A stretch of 64,000 nucleotides of DNA, taken from contig NZ_SLWA01000012.1 of NCBI RefSeq assembly GCF_004345565.1, forward strand, positions 1-64,000, given 5' to 3'. The notes below the pieces were generated by a model. The model worked only from the letters and a program-made list of their open reading frames with translations. It ran no database searches and had not been told where the DNA came from. This stretch comes from Flavobacterium circumlabens (GTDB taxonomy: Bacteria; Bacteroidota; Bacteroidia; Flavobacteriales; Flavobacteriaceae). Below are positions 46,034-56,119 of this stretch, one piece after another (positions within the stretch are counted from its first letter, which is position 1; every line of letters starts with the position of its first letter). A program made the translations under genes and the position numbers.

Positions 46034-46713
46034 AACATTTTAAAATTTTATACGCCGAAGATGATGAAACATTAGCGTTTCTGACGAAAGATAATTTAGA
46101 ACAAAACAACTATGATGTCACACATTGTTCTAATGGAAAATTAAGTTTAGAAGCTTTTAAAGAGGAAGTTTTTGATATTTGTATTCTGGATATCATGATG
46201 CCAAAAATGGATGGTTTTGAACTGGCAACTGAGATTAGGAAAATTGATGTTGATGTTCCTATTATTTTCCTATCTGCCAAAACTTTAAAAGAAGACCGCA
46301 TAAAAGGATTGCGTTTAGGTGCCGATGATTATCTCGTTAAGCCGTTTAGTATTGAAGAATTGCTGCTGAAAATAGAAATCTTCCTGAAGCGTTCACAAAA
46401 AAATAACGGAATCAAAAAATCGGTTTACGAAATTGGCAAATATCAGTTTGATACCGAAAATTTTATCCTTTTTAATGAAACAGAAAAAATTAGCCTGACA
46501 CAACGGGAGTCCGAACTTTTGAAGCTCTTTGTCGACAATAAAAACCTGGTTTTAAAAAGACAGCAAATCCTAACTTCACTATGGGGTGACGATGATTACT
46601 TTATGGGAAGGAGCCTGGATGTCTTTATTTCCCGCCTTCGCAAGATTCTGGTTAACGAAAAAGGAATTTCAATTGAAAATCTTCATGGAATCGGTTTTCG
46701 ATTTACAATGTAA
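46030..46713 (+). CDS. OmpR/PhoB-family response regulator
   Basis: A 227-residue regulator with receiver domain (residues 4-118: acidic pair EDDE, phospho-acceptor Asp53 in CILDIMMPKMDG, Lys in YLVKPFS) and a C-terminal winged-helix DNA-binding domain (LTQRESELLKLF ... GRSLDVFISRLRKIL ... GIGFRFTM). It is translationally coupled to the kinase by an ATGA overlap and forms a two-component pair with it. The target genes are not evident; the divergent DUF1573 gene is a candidate. Confidence 0.95.
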   Translation: MKHFKILYAEDDETLAFLTKDNLEQNNYDVTHCSNGKLSLEAFKEEVFDICILDIMMPKMDGFELATEIRKIDVDVPIIFLSAKTLKEDRIKGLRLGADDYLVKPFSIEELLLKIEIFLKRSQKNNGIKKSVYEIGKYQFDTENFILFNETEKISLTQRESELLKLFVDNKNLVLKRQQILTSLWGDDDYFMGRSLDVFISRLRKILVNEKGISIENLHGIGFRFTM

Positions 46714-46770
46714 TTTATACACTTAAAAGTATAAAATTTTGTATTTTTAACATAGACAAACTTACAGAAT

Positions 46771-47535
46771 ATGAGACTGCATCATTTGCGTAACGCTACT
46801 TTAGTTATTGAAACAGAAAAGCACGTGATTTTAATTGATCCCATGCTGGGGAAAAGAAAAACTATTGCGCCATTTACGCTATTTCGTTATAAGCCTAAAA
46901 GAAACCCGCTTACCGCACTGCCAAAAAACAGCAGGGACATACTAAGCAAGGTAACACATTGCCTTATAACACATTTGCATCCGGATCATATTGATAAGGC
47001 CGGCGAAGTTTTCCTGAAAAGAAATTCGATTCCGGTAATCTGCAGTATCAAAGATGAAAAAGCACTGACACAAAGAGGCTTAACCGTTATTCAGACTTTG
47101 GATTACTGGCAGACCCAGTATTTTCTGGATGGTAAAATCACCGGTATACCGGCCGTTCACGGTTATGGGTTTATTGCCAAACTGATGGGAAATGTAATGG
47201 GTTTTCATATCGAGCTTCAAAATGAAAAGTCGGTTTACATAAGTTCCGATACGATTTTCACCGAACATGTACAAAGAGTGCTAACCGAGCTTAAACCTGA
47301 TATTGCAACAGTTGCCTGCGGTACGGCAAGATTAGATTTGGGTCAGCCGTTATTGATGCGAATGGATGATATTTTGAAATTTGCCGTTCTTGCGCCGGGG
47401 AAAGTTTTCGCCAATCATTTAGAAGCCTTAAACCATTGTCCGACTACCCGAGAAGAGCTAAAACAGGCTTTGATACAAAATAATCTGATGTCAAAAACTG
47501 TGGTTCCGAATGATGGGGAATGTGTGGAGTATTGA
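46771..47535 (+). CDS. MBL-fold metallo-hydrolase
   Basis: A 254-residue metallo-beta-lactamase-fold protein of the short UlaG-like kind. The metal motif is THLHPDHIDKAG (about 69-80); further ligands are in VHGYGF and YISSDTIFT, and NHLEALNHC closes the site. No signal peptide, so cytoplasmic. Substrate is unknown. It lies 57 bases after the two-component system on the same strand but probably has its own promoter. Confidence 0.9.
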   Translation: MRLHHLRNATLVIETEKHVILIDPMLGKRKTIAPFTLFRYKPKRNPLTALPKNSRDILSKVTHCLITHLHPDHIDKAGEVFLKRNSIPVICSIKDEKALTQRGLTVIQTLDYWQTQYFLDGKITGIPAVHGYGFIAKLMGNVMGFHIELQNEKSVYISSDTIFTEHVQRVLTELKPDIATVACGTARLDLGQPLLMRMDDILKFAVLAPGKVFANHLEALNHCPTTREELKQALIQNNLMSKTVVPNDGECVEY

Positions 47536-47622
47536 TTATTTTTATTTTAGAAAATAAATTTATTATTTAATTACAATTTCCATTTTAATATTATATTTGA
47601 TTTTATAATCAAAGCCAAATTC

Positions 47623-48147
47623 ATGGATAATTTCTTAAGAAAAATAAACTTAATCAAAGATATTACGATACAATTACCAATTACAAAAACAGAATTTATA
47701 CAAAAATTTAGAAATTATGTAGACGAATCTGATTTGGGTTATGTGCCTTTTGAAGTTTTTCAATCGAGTACAAATGAGTATAAAGGCAACATTCAAAACA
47801 ATACTTTTGAATTAAAAAAGAGAAAAAAAATCTTCGACACAAATTATTCTTTTGCAAAAGTAATTGGAGAATTAACCCAAGAGAATGATCAATTAACCAT
47901 AAATGTTGAAATTTTTGGTTTCAGAAAAAGAATGCTAATCTTTGTAGTTATCATACTTTTATTCTATCTCGTTTTTTTTCTGGGGAGTGTTTCTAATGGC
48001 GATGTTTTTCCTTTCTTTATATTTCCTTTTTTATTAATCCATATGTCATTAATGCTGGTAATTCCTTATTTTGTAATAAGAAGGAGTGTCAACAGAATGG
48101 CTTATGATTTAGAAAGAGATTTTCATTATTGGGTAACTAAAAGATAG
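47623..48147 (+). CDS. Unrecognised small membrane protein
   Basis: A 174-residue protein of no family I know. Residues 1-100 are soluble and basic/polar, with a KKRKKIFDTNYSFAKVIG segment. Two hydrophobic segments (about 107-127 MLIFVVIILLFYLVFFLGSV and 133-156) follow, separated by a short loop, and a charged tail ends YWVTKR. The gene has lower GC than its neighbours, stands alone, and is convergent with the radical-SAM gene. It looks like a small membrane-anchored accessory protein of the kind common in Flavobacterium genomes. Confidence 0.75.
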   Translation: MDNFLRKINLIKDITIQLPITKTEFIQKFRNYVDESDLGYVPFEVFQSSTNEYKGNIQNNTFELKKRKKIFDTNYSFAKVIGELTQENDQLTINVEIFGFRKRMLIFVVIILLFYLVFFLGSVSNGDVFPFFIFPFLLIHMSLMLVIPYFVIRRSVNRMAYDLERDFHYWVTKR

Positions 48148-48166
48148 CATAATTTATTTTAAAAAT

Positions 48167-50392
48167 CTACAAAACCAACAACCCAAATTCGCGTAAAGTG
48201 TTGACAGGTTTTGAATACCAGAACAATTCAAAATCTTCAAACTGGGTTTCAAAATCTGCTTTTACTTCCTGAAAAATATAATGTTTGTTATTAGAAACCG
48301 TGATTTTTTTCAGGATTTCAACAAGCCATTCTCCCTCATTCTTATTGGTCTGAATGTTGAAACTTTCCTTTTTATCGTGAAAAGTCAACATCATCATTTC
48401 CCAGGTTTGTCCTTTTTTAGATTTTGTAAAATGTTCCAGAGAAGGCTTCCCTCCTAACCAAACCACTTTTGCATTGGGTTTTGTAGTGAAATCATTTCCT
48501 TCCTGAAGCGCATTAAAAATAAAATCGGGATCTATTTTGGTTTTCGGAATTTTAAAATCGAACCAATCCTGCAATTCGTAGTCAAAGCAGATTCCGTGCA
48601 TGAAATTAAAGAGTGATTTCTTTAATCCGAAACTGAATTTATCGTGATTGATACCGGTAGCATCGGTATAGTCAATATCGTTATTCGCAAAAGTTCCAAT
48701 CGTTTCCGTTGCTTTTGTTACACCAAATTTCTCCGGATACAAGCCAACCGGACTATGAGCCGTCATTGCAAACTGATGCCAGAATCCGGATTGTAAAATT
48801 CCCGCTTCAAACAACTGACGTACCATTTCCAGGCTGTCAACCGTTTCCTGAATCGTTTGTGTCGGATATCCGTACATTAGGTAAGCATGTACCATAATTC
48901 CGGCTTCGGTAAAATTACGGGTTACTTTTGCGACCTGTTCTACGGTTACGCCTTTGTCAATTAATTTCAATAATCGGTCGGAAGCCACTTCCAGACCGCC
49001 GGAAACAGCAATACAGCCTGAAGCTTTCAACAACAAACATAAATCTGCAGAAAAGCTTTTTTCGAAACGGATATTCGTCCACCAGGTAACGGCTAATTTT
49101 CGGCGTAAGATTTCGAGAGCCAAAGCACGCATTAGCGCCGGCGGAGCAGCTTCATCTACAAAATGAAAACCATTCTGACCCGTTTGCTGCATCAGGTCTT
49201 CCATTCGATCACACAACAAATTAGCGGCAACAGGCTCGTATACTTTTATATAATCTAAAGAAATATCACAAAAAGTACATTTTCCCCAATAACAGCCGTG
49301 TGCCATGGTGAGTTTATTCCAGCGTCCGTCACTCCACATTCGGTGCATCGGATTTACAATTTCGATTACCGAAATATATTTATCCAAAGGCAAATCGGAA
49401 TAATCAGGCGTTCCTACGTAGGCTTGTTTATAATCGTGTTTTAGGGAATTATTTTTATAAACTACTTCTCCGTTTTCCAGCAAAAAAGTTCTTTTGTAGC
49501 GCTTCCCGACTTCGCCCGAAGTGACAGCATTTGGGTTTTCCAGATTGAATATTAATTCTTCAATAGGCACTTCGCCATCATCCAGCGTAATAAAATCGAA
49601 AAACTCAAAAACACGTGCATCCGAAAGAGAACGTAATTCGGTATTTGGGAAACCTCCACCCATCGAAATTTTAATTTCCGGATGGTTTTGTTTTACCCAT
49701 TGCGCACATCGAAAAGCACTGTATAAATTCCCGGGAAAGGGGACGGAGATCAAAAACAAAGTAGGCTGAACGGCTTCGATTTTAGCTTTCAACAAGGAAA
49801 TTAAAATCGCATCAATATACGTCGGTTTTTGCTGCAGGGCTTCGTACAATTCATCAAACGAATTAGCACTTCGTCCTAAACGTTCGGCATATCGGCTGAA
49901 GCCAAAATTTTCATCGACACATTCCACAATAAAATCCGAAATATCTTCGAGGTATAAAGTGGCTAAATGTTTCGCTTTGTCCTGAGTTCCCATGGTTCCG
50001 AAAGCCCAGTCGAGTTCTTCCAATTGTGCAAATCGCGAAGCTTCCGGGAGAAAATCTTCCTGACAAATCTGCAATGCCAAAGTTGGATTTTTCCCCTGCA
50101 AAAACGGAATGACAGCATCGATCGTTTTGATGTATTCGTCCTGTAAAGCAAAAATACGCTTCGAATTATCCGAGATTTCATTTCCGACAACTTCAAACTT
50201 GGAACATGAAACCTGAAACAAATCTATTAGTCCTTTCTTCGAAAACAATTCCAAAATCACATCAATACCCAAATCTGCCTGTACTGCTGCTACATTTTTG
50301 GTATTCAGAAACCCTTTGATATAGGCAGTTGCCGGATACGGAGTATTCAGTTGAGTAAAGGGAGGCGTGATTACAAAAAGCTTGGTTTTCAA
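48167..50392 (-). CDS. B12-binding-type radical SAM protein
   Basis: A 741-residue protein. The N-terminal third is laid out like a cobalamin-binding domain (KTLFLISVPFPGNLY and WVKQNHPEIKISMGGGFP near 215-250). The radical-SAM core has the cluster motif GCYWGKCTFCDIS (Cys about 367/371/374) and later HAYLMYGYPTQT. The C-terminal 150 residues carry no motif I know. Family members methylate or rearrange small molecules or peptides; no biosynthetic neighbours indicate the substrate. The start ATG 50392 is firm. It is divergent from the large T9SS gene. Confidence 0.88.
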   Translation of the reverse strand: MKTKLFVITPPFTQLNTPYPATAYIKGFLNTKNVAAVQADLGIDVILELFSKKGLIDLFQVSCSKFEVVGNEISDNSKRIFALQDEYIKTIDAVIPFLQGKNPTLALQICQEDFLPEASRFAQLEELDWAFGTMGTQDKAKHLATLYLEDISDFIVECVDENFGFSRYAERLGRSANSFDELYEALQQKPTYIDAILISLLKAKIEAVQPTLFLISVPFPGNLYSAFRCAQWVKQNHPEIKISMGGGFPNTELRSLSDARVFEFFDFITLDDGEVPIEELIFNLENPNAVTSGEVGKRYKRTFLLENGEVVYKNNSLKHDYKQAYVGTPDYSDLPLDKYISVIEIVNPMHRMWSDGRWNKLTMAHGCYWGKCTFCDISLDYIKVYEPVAANLLCDRMEDLMQQTGQNGFHFVDEAAPPALMRALALEILRRKLAVTWWTNIRFEKSFSADLCLLLKASGCIAVSGGLEVASDRLLKLIDKGVTVEQVAKVTRNFTEAGIMVHAYLMYGYPTQTIQETVDSLEMVRQLFEAGILQSGFWHQFAMTAHSPVGLYPEKFGVTKATETIGTFANNDIDYTDATGINHDKFSFGLKKSLFNFMHGICFDYELQDWFDFKIPKTKIDPDFIFNALQEGNDFTTKPNAKVVWLGGKPSLEHFTKSKKGQTWEMMMLTFHDKKESFNIQTNKNEGEWLVEILKKITVSNNKHYIFQEVKADFETQFEDFELFWYSKPVNTLREFGLLVL

Positions 50393-50509
50393 AGGGAATC
50401 ATTTTCTGCAAAAATACGGGATATTTATAATCTTTTCAGGAAAAGATTCAGAAGGGTTTGTTTGTGTTTTGAAACCGAAACTTTTAGACTTATTTAGTAG
50501 ATATTTAAT

Positions 50510-50517
50510 TACATTTG
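50510..50517 (+). promoter_or_regulatory. -7 box TACATTTG of the T9SS type B gene
   Basis: Perfect TAnnTTTG match 21 bases upstream of the ATG at 50538. Confidence 0.5.
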
Positions 50518-50537
50518 CGACGCTATAAATCTTACTT

Positions 50538-53500
50538 ATGAAGCGAATTTTACTTTTTTTATTGCTGCTGATTTTTATGCCTGTCCTGGCACAAAACAAA
50601 AATCAATCTGTAGGTTTTAAAGAAAACAAAGGTCAGATTACAGACCAGAAAGGCAAGCCCAACAATGCCGTGAAATATTTATTGAATACAGGAGGACTGA
50701 ATGTTCAGTTAAGGAAAAATGGTTTTTCTTATGACATTTATGAAGTAAAAAAGATACCAATTGTACGCTCCAATACCTCAAAAACAAGTCCTTCCGGAGT
50801 ACCGGACAAAGATAGAACAGAACAGCCTGATTATACTTTAGAATACCTGTTTCACCGAATAGATATTGACTTTGTCAATTCAAATTCCAAAGTGGAATTG
50901 CTTACAGATCACAAATCAACGGATTTTGACAATTATTATAATATCCCAAACAAACCTGAGGGAATTATCGGCGTACATCAGTACAAACAGATCACGTACA
51001 AGAATATCTATCCGAATATAGATGTAGTTTTTACGATTCCGAATGATCCTGAAAAAGTCGTTGAATACAATTTTGTTATTCATCCAAAAGGAAAGATCTC
51101 TGATATTCAATTAAAATTTAAGGGTGCTGAAACTGATTTAGCAGATAACAAAATCCGTATGAATGTTCGTTTTGGAAAAATGGAAGAAACGCTTCCGGCG
51201 AGCTGGATTGAAGATGGAAATGGTAAAAAGGAGATTTCCATTGCATACAGAAAGATTAAAAAAGACGTTTACGGGTTTACCGGTTCGGAGTCGCTTTCTG
51301 ATAAAACGGTAATTATTGATCCAGTACCGACAAGGCTTTGGGGGACTTTTTATGGGGATCAGACCGATATACATTTTACTCTCAAACCATCGAGTATAAG
51401 TACAGATGCTCTTGGAAATGCATATGTAGCGGGAAGCACAAGTTCTTTAAATTCATCATACGCATCAACAGGAGCTCACCAAACATCTCCTTCTTCTGCA
51501 TTTTTAAATGGAATAATCGAAAAGTTTGGTCCTGATGGAAATCGTTTATGGGGAACTTACTATGGCGGGCAAAATTATAGTGACATCGCAGATATAAAAG
51601 TAGATTTTCAGAATAACATTATTGTAACAGGAAGTACCCAATCTTTATCTAGTATAAGTACTCCAGAATCATATAAACCTAATCTATCAGGATCTTCAGA
51701 TGCTTTTTTGGTGAAATTTAATAGTTTAGGTGTTAGGTTGTGGGGAACCTATTTTGGTGGCGAATATGAGGATTTGGGCTTTGCTGTAGATGTTGATAAC
51801 AACAATAACATTTATATAATTGGTCTTACTACTAGTAGAACTGGAATTGCTGTAAATAGTAAATTTCAAACACATATAAATGAAGATCCAGCTTTCTCTA
51901 ATACAATCGATGGATTTCTAACCAAATTTGGATCTTCAGGTAATTTAATCTGGAGTTCTTATGTAGGAGGCGAAAATCGCGAGGATCTTAGTGATATAGT
52001 AGTAAAAAATGACTATTTAATTATAGGAGGTTCAACATACAGTTTTAAAGATATTTCTACAGTAGGCGTTTTTCAGGAATTACATAATCCGATTACTCAC
52101 CCGGATGGCGTTCTTTATAAATTCTCACTCAACGGAGAAAGAATATGGGCCAGCTATTATGGTGGAGAACAAATTGATTATATATATGCTGTTGAAGTTG
52201 ACGATGAAGATAACATTTATATAGGAGGGCAAACGGCAAGTAATAACAACATCACAACCGCTGACCGTTTTGATAGTACTAATCCCTTTTCTTACAAAGG
52301 TTTTTTTGCAAAATTAAATAGTATGGGACAAAGACTTTGGGGGACCTATTTAGGGCAAGCTCACGTCTATTCAATTGTCTTTAGAAACAATTCAATATAT
52401 CTTGGCGCAACAAATTTTGGATTCTCGTATCCAAAATTAACAACTTTATGTTCGTACAGGTTCAATAAACATTTTGAAAGATATGTCGCCAAATTTTCCA
52501 AAGAATCAGATTTTATATGGGGCACAGATATTGGTGGCGATTCCTCATACAACCCAACCAAAATAGCATTAGACAATAATAATGGAATATTTGCCAGTGG
52601 TATTTCATCTGAGAATAATGGCATTGCAGATGCTGATTCTTACCAATCTAACGTTTTGGGAAATGAAAATTATTTCCTGATGAAGTTTTCAGAAGATGTT
52701 AATCAAATCTCTCCGGAAATTCTAAGCAACTCTCCCGTTTGTATAGGCAAAACACTCGAACTAAAAGCTTCCGGAGGAAATAATTACTTCTGGACAGGCC
52801 CAAACGGTTTTACCTCAACAGAACAAAATCCTACCATAACAAATGTGACAATTATGAATAGCGGAAAATACAGCTGTTTAATCACCGGAACGGCTGGTTG
52901 CGATGGTACTGGAAATGTTACTGTTGTAATTGGCGATACTGAAGCACCTGTCCCGGATTTAGCAATTCTTCCAACCATAACCGGAGATTGTACTACCACA
53001 ATAACCACATTTCCAACAGCAACCGATGCCTGCGCAGGAACAATTACAGGAACAACGACAGATCCTTTATCCTATAATTTTCCCGGAACCTATACTATTG
53101 TATGGAATTACGACGATGGAAACGGAAATAAATCCCATCAAAATCAAACAGTTACCATTAACAGTCAGCCTTTACCGACTGCAGCTTCACCACAAACTTT
53201 CTGTATTCAGGAAAATGCAACTTTAAATACTATCAGTATTACAAATGGCCAAAACATCAAATGGTACGATGCAATAACAGCCGGAATACTTTTACCGAAT
53301 ACAACTGTACTTCAAAATGATAAAACGTATTATGCCTCTCAAACCATAAACGGATGTGAAAGCGAAAGAATAGCTGTAACCATCAAAATTCAGGACACTC
53401 CCGTACCCACTGGAGATACAAATCAGCCTTTTTGTACCGGTCAGTATCCGACTTTAAATAGTATTACTGTTAACGGAGAAGACAAAAGATGGTATGATAC

Positions 53501-54596
53501 GCTTACCAATGGAAACAGCTTGCCGGATAATACCAGTCTGCAAAACGGAAGAACCTATTACGTTTCCCAAACGCTAAATTTATGCGAAAGCAAAAGATTA
53601 GCCGTTACAATTTCCCTACAAAATACACCTTCTGTACCTTCAGGAGATTTAAATCCGAAGTTTTGTAAAAGCGAAAATGCTACTTTAAACAATATTGGTC
53701 TTAACGGGCAAAATATAAAATGGTACGATTCTACTATTGCGGCAGGCAACTTACCAAACACCACTTTATTGGAAAACAATAAAACCTATTATGCTTCACA
53801 AACTATTGGATGTGAAAGTGAAAGAGTCCCGGTATTGGTAAAAATCTATGACACACCATTCCCAACCGGAAATAAGGATCAGCAATTTTGTATTGATGAA
53901 AAAGCAACTATCGCTAATCTGAACTTTACAGGAACAGCTAATAAATGGTACGATGCCGCAACAAATGGAAATATTTTGCCTGAAACAACCCTGTTACAAG
54001 ACGGTATCTATTATGTAACACAAACACTGAACAATTGCGAAAGTGAAAGGTTTGCCGTTTCCGTTAAAATACAAGACACTCAAAGTCCGATGAGTGACTC
54101 CCCACAAGTATTCTGCATCCAGCAAAACAGCTCCATAGAAAAAATTAAGATTAAGGGCGAAAATATAAAATGGTACGATCAGGCTACAGCGGGAATGATT
54201 TTAGCTGAATCAACACCGCTCGAAAATGGAATTACCTATTTTGCTTCTCAAACAGTTAATGAATGCGAAAGCGAAAGAACTCCGGTAACGATAAAAATCT
54301 TTGCCGCCACAACTGCCGAGTGTATCAATTATGTCGATGAACTTCCCTTTCCTAAATTCTTTACGCCGAATAATGATGGTCACAATGACACCTGGACGAT
54401 TGATTTTGCCTATTTGGCTCCGCGTACAGGAATCAGGATATTTGATCGTTACGGTAAATTCATCAAAGAGCTAACCACCAACAGCTCATGGGACGGAACT
54501 TACACAGGCCAAAACGAACCTGCCTCCGATTATTGGTTTGTAGTAACCCGTTTAAATGGCACTGAATTTAGAGGGCATTTTAGCCTGAAACGTTAA
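50538..54596 (+). CDS. Large surface protein: SBBP repeats, Ig-like repeats, T9SS type B sorting domain
   Basis: A 1352-residue secreted protein. After the signal peptide (LLLLIFMPVLA) comes a DUF7948-like domain (residues 25-260, VGFKENKGQITDQKG). A beta-propeller of SBBP repeats follows (about 265-720), with recurring WGTYYGG and WGTYFGGE strands. Next are an Ig-like module (GGNNYFWTGPNGFTS), an HYR-like module (DTEAPVP), and five tandem repeats of about 75 residues each with FCxxxNATL, KWYD and CESER marks (about 885-1265). The end, FPKFFTPNNDGHNDTW...FRGHFSLKR, is the gliding-motility type B sorting domain. It is exported by the type IX system and probably retained at the surface; an adhesin role is inferred. 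Confidence 0.92.
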   Translation: MKRILLFLLLLIFMPVLAQNKNQSVGFKENKGQITDQKGKPNNAVKYLLNTGGLNVQLRKNGFSYDIYEVKKIPIVRSNTSKTSPSGVPDKDRTEQPDYTLEYLFHRIDIDFVNSNSKVELLTDHKSTDFDNYYNIPNKPEGIIGVHQYKQITYKNIYPNIDVVFTIPNDPEKVVEYNFVIHPKGKISDIQLKFKGAETDLADNKIRMNVRFGKMEETLPASWIEDGNGKKEISIAYRKIKKDVYGFTGSESLSDKTVIIDPVPTRLWGTFYGDQTDIHFTLKPSSISTDALGNAYVAGSTSSLNSSYASTGAHQTSPSSAFLNGIIEKFGPDGNRLWGTYYGGQNYSDIADIKVDFQNNIIVTGSTQSLSSISTPESYKPNLSGSSDAFLVKFNSLGVRLWGTYFGGEYEDLGFAVDVDNNNNIYIIGLTTSRTGIAVNSKFQTHINEDPAFSNTIDGFLTKFGSSGNLIWSSYVGGENREDLSDIVVKNDYLIIGGSTYSFKDISTVGVFQELHNPITHPDGVLYKFSLNGERIWASYYGGEQIDYIYAVEVDDEDNIYIGGQTASNNNITTADRFDSTNPFSYKGFFAKLNSMGQRLWGTYLGQAHVYSIVFRNNSIYLGATNFGFSYPKLTTLCSYRFNKHFERYVAKFSKESDFIWGTDIGGDSSYNPTKIALDNNNGIFASGISSENNGIADADSYQSNVLGNENYFLMKFSEDVNQISPEILSNSPVCIGKTLELKASGGNNYFWTGPNGFTSTEQNPTITNVTIMNSGKYSCLITGTAGCDGTGNVTVVIGDTEAPVPDLAILPTITGDCTTTITTFPTATDACAGTITGTTTDPLSYNFPGTYTIVWNYDDGNGNKSHQNQTVTINSQPLPTAASPQTFCIQENATLNTISITNGQNIKWYDAITAGILLPNTTVLQNDKTYYASQTINGCESERIAVTIKIQDTPVPTGDTNQPFCTGQYPTLNSITVNGEDKRWYDTLTNGNSLPDNTSLQNGRTYYVSQTLNLCESKRLAVTISLQNTPSVPSGDLNPKFCKSENATLNNIGLNGQNIKWYDSTIAAGNLPNTTLLENNKTYYASQTIGCESERVPVLVKIYDTPFPTGNKDQQFCIDEKATIANLNFTGTANKWYDAATNGNILPETTLLQDGIYYVTQTLNNCESERFAVSVKIQDTQSPMSDSPQVFCIQQNSSIEKIKIKGENIKWYDQATAGMILAESTPLENGITYFASQTVNECESERTPVTIKIFAATTAECINYVDELPFPKFFTPNNDGHNDTWTIDFAYLAPRTGIRIFDRYGKFIKELTTNSSWDGTYTGQNEPASDYWFVVTRLNGTEFRGHFSLKR

Positions 54597-54602
54597 AAAC
54601 AG

Positions 54603-54638
54603 AAAAGGTTGTCCAAATCAAATTCGGACAACCTTTTT
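54603..54638. terminator. Bidirectional intrinsic terminator
   Basis: AAAAGGTTGTCC (54603-54614) pairs with GGACAACCTTTT (54626-54637). Runs of T follow on the plus side, and TTTTCTGTTTTT on the minus side. It serves the convergent T9SS gene and the MFS transporter gene. Confidence 0.88.
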
Positions 54639-54659
54639 AATTATTTATTTCAGATTTAT

Positions 54660-55937
54660 TTAAAACTTATGTTCCTTTTTACTGATTACCAGTAAAGAAA
54701 ACAAGGAAATACAGGCCGCTATAGTCAGATAGAAACCAACATAGGTCAAACTATAAGTACTGGCCAGCCAAATCGCAATCATTGGAGCAAAGGCTGCGCC
54801 AAGGATTCCTGCCAGATTAAACGTTAATGAAGCTCCGGAATAACGAACATTGGTAGGGAATAATTCGGATAAGAAAGTTCCTAAAGGTCCGTAAGTGAAT
54901 CCCATCAACGACATTCCTAAACAGACAAAGAAAGTTACCATAAATATACTTCCTGAATTTAAAAAATGAGAGAAGAAAAAACCAAAAACAGCAATAGCAA
55001 TTGTAGTTATAATTAATATTTTGCGACGTCCAATTTTATCTGCAACAACTGCTGAAACGGGAATAAAAGCAGCAAAAAACAACACTGAAAACATCTGAAT
55101 CAATAGGAAATCCCTTTTGGCGTAACCCAGATCCGAAGTGGCCCAACTCAGGGTAAACACCGTCATCAGGTAAAACACCAGGAAGGTGGTAATCGCTGCA
55201 AGTGTTCCAAAAATCAATTGGTTTTTATACTCCTTGATCAAGGTAAAGAATGGAACTTTTACCTCTTCGTGTTCGTTTTTTGAATTTTCAAAAGACGGTG
55301 TTTCCGTAATTTTAGTCCTAATATAAAATCCAACTACCACCAAAAGAGAGCTGGCAATAAACGGAATTCTCCATCCATAATTCATGAAATCTTCATTACT
55401 CATCGAATCCGTTAACAGCAGGAAAGTACCTCCGGAAAGCAATAAGCCGATTGGTGCCCCCAATTGCGGAAACATACCATACCACGCCCGTTTATGTGGT
55501 GGTGCATTTTCGATCGCGAGCAGAACAGCTCCTCCCCACTCACCTCCTAAACCAACACCCTGCCCAAATCGGCACAACATTAATAATAAAGGAGCCAGGA
55601 CACCAATACTGGCATAGCTTGGTAAAAATCCAATAGTTACGGTTGAGATACCCATCGTTAACAAAGCTGCAACTAAGGTAAACTTACGTCCGATTTTATC
55701 GCCATAATGACCGAAAAATGCGGAACCTAAAGGGCGCGATAAAAAGGCTATCGAAAAAGTAGCCAGTGATTCTAAAGTGGCCATAGTTTTATCAGAACCG
55801 GGGAAAAACAATTGCGGAAAAACCAATACCGCAGCATTAGCATAAATATAAAAGTCAAAAAATTCGATTGTGGTACCAATCAAGCTGCCAAAAAGAACAT
55901 GTCGCAGCGAGTTCTTCTGATTAGGGTTATTTTTCAT
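54660..55937 (-). CDS. MFS transporter, metabolite:H+ symporter (ProP/ShiA-like)
   Basis: A 425-residue inner-membrane transporter with 12 hydrophobic segments. The opening RHVLFGSLIGTTIEFFDFYIYANAA, then RPLGSAFFGHYGDKIGRK and GLGGEWGGAVLLAIENAPPHKRAW, are diagnostic of the metabolite:H+ symporter family (ProP, ShiA, KgtP). Substrate cannot be told; candidates are carboxylates or betaine-like compounds. I start at ATG 55937 (MKNNPNQKN); the frame is open to 56066 but that adds 43 residues unlike any family N-terminus. It is convergent with the T9SS gene and shares the terminator at 54603. Confidence 0.92.
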   Translation of the reverse strand: MKNNPNQKNSLRHVLFGSLIGTTIEFFDFYIYANAAVLVFPQLFFPGSDKTMATLESLATFSIAFLSRPLGSAFFGHYGDKIGRKFTLVAALLTMGISTVTIGFLPSYASIGVLAPLLLMLCRFGQGVGLGGEWGGAVLLAIENAPPHKRAWYGMFPQLGAPIGLLLSGGTFLLLTDSMSNEDFMNYGWRIPFIASSLLVVVGFYIRTKITETPSFENSKNEHEEVKVPFFTLIKEYKNQLIFGTLAAITTFLVFYLMTVFTLSWATSDLGYAKRDFLLIQMFSVLFFAAFIPVSAVVADKIGRRKILIITTIAIAVFGFFFSHFLNSGSIFMVTFFVCLGMSLMGFTYGPLGTFLSELFPTNVRYSGASLTFNLAGILGAAFAPMIAIWLASTYSLTYVGFYLTIAACISLFSLLVISKKEHKF

Positions 55938-56084
55938 TCGGTTTTGATATAGATTTTTTTTAAGAAAATAGAGTATAAAAATGAATCTATTTTTCGAAAG
56001 TAACAAACATTTATCTGTTAAAATAAAAGATCGTTGTGAAAAATTCAAAACCAAAACACTACGCATTCCAATTCATTTATAAAA

Positions 56085-56111
56085 TAAAAAAGGATGCCGC
56101 AATGACATCCC
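56085..56111 (-). terminator. Intrinsic terminator of the RtcB-PrfH-TPR operon
   Basis: On the minus strand GGATG and CATCC (56110-56106 and 56096-56092) close a loop of nine bases, followed by TTTTTTATTTT. It is the only terminator between the unrecognised gene at 59523 and this point, which suggests one four-gene transcript. Confidence 0.78.
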
Positions 56112-56119
56112 TTCTGGTA

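Noticed and set aside
55938..56066. N-terminal extension of the MFS transporter
   Set aside because: The extra 43 residues precede a normal family N-terminus (MKNNPNQKN at 55937) and are AT-rich intergenic sequence.
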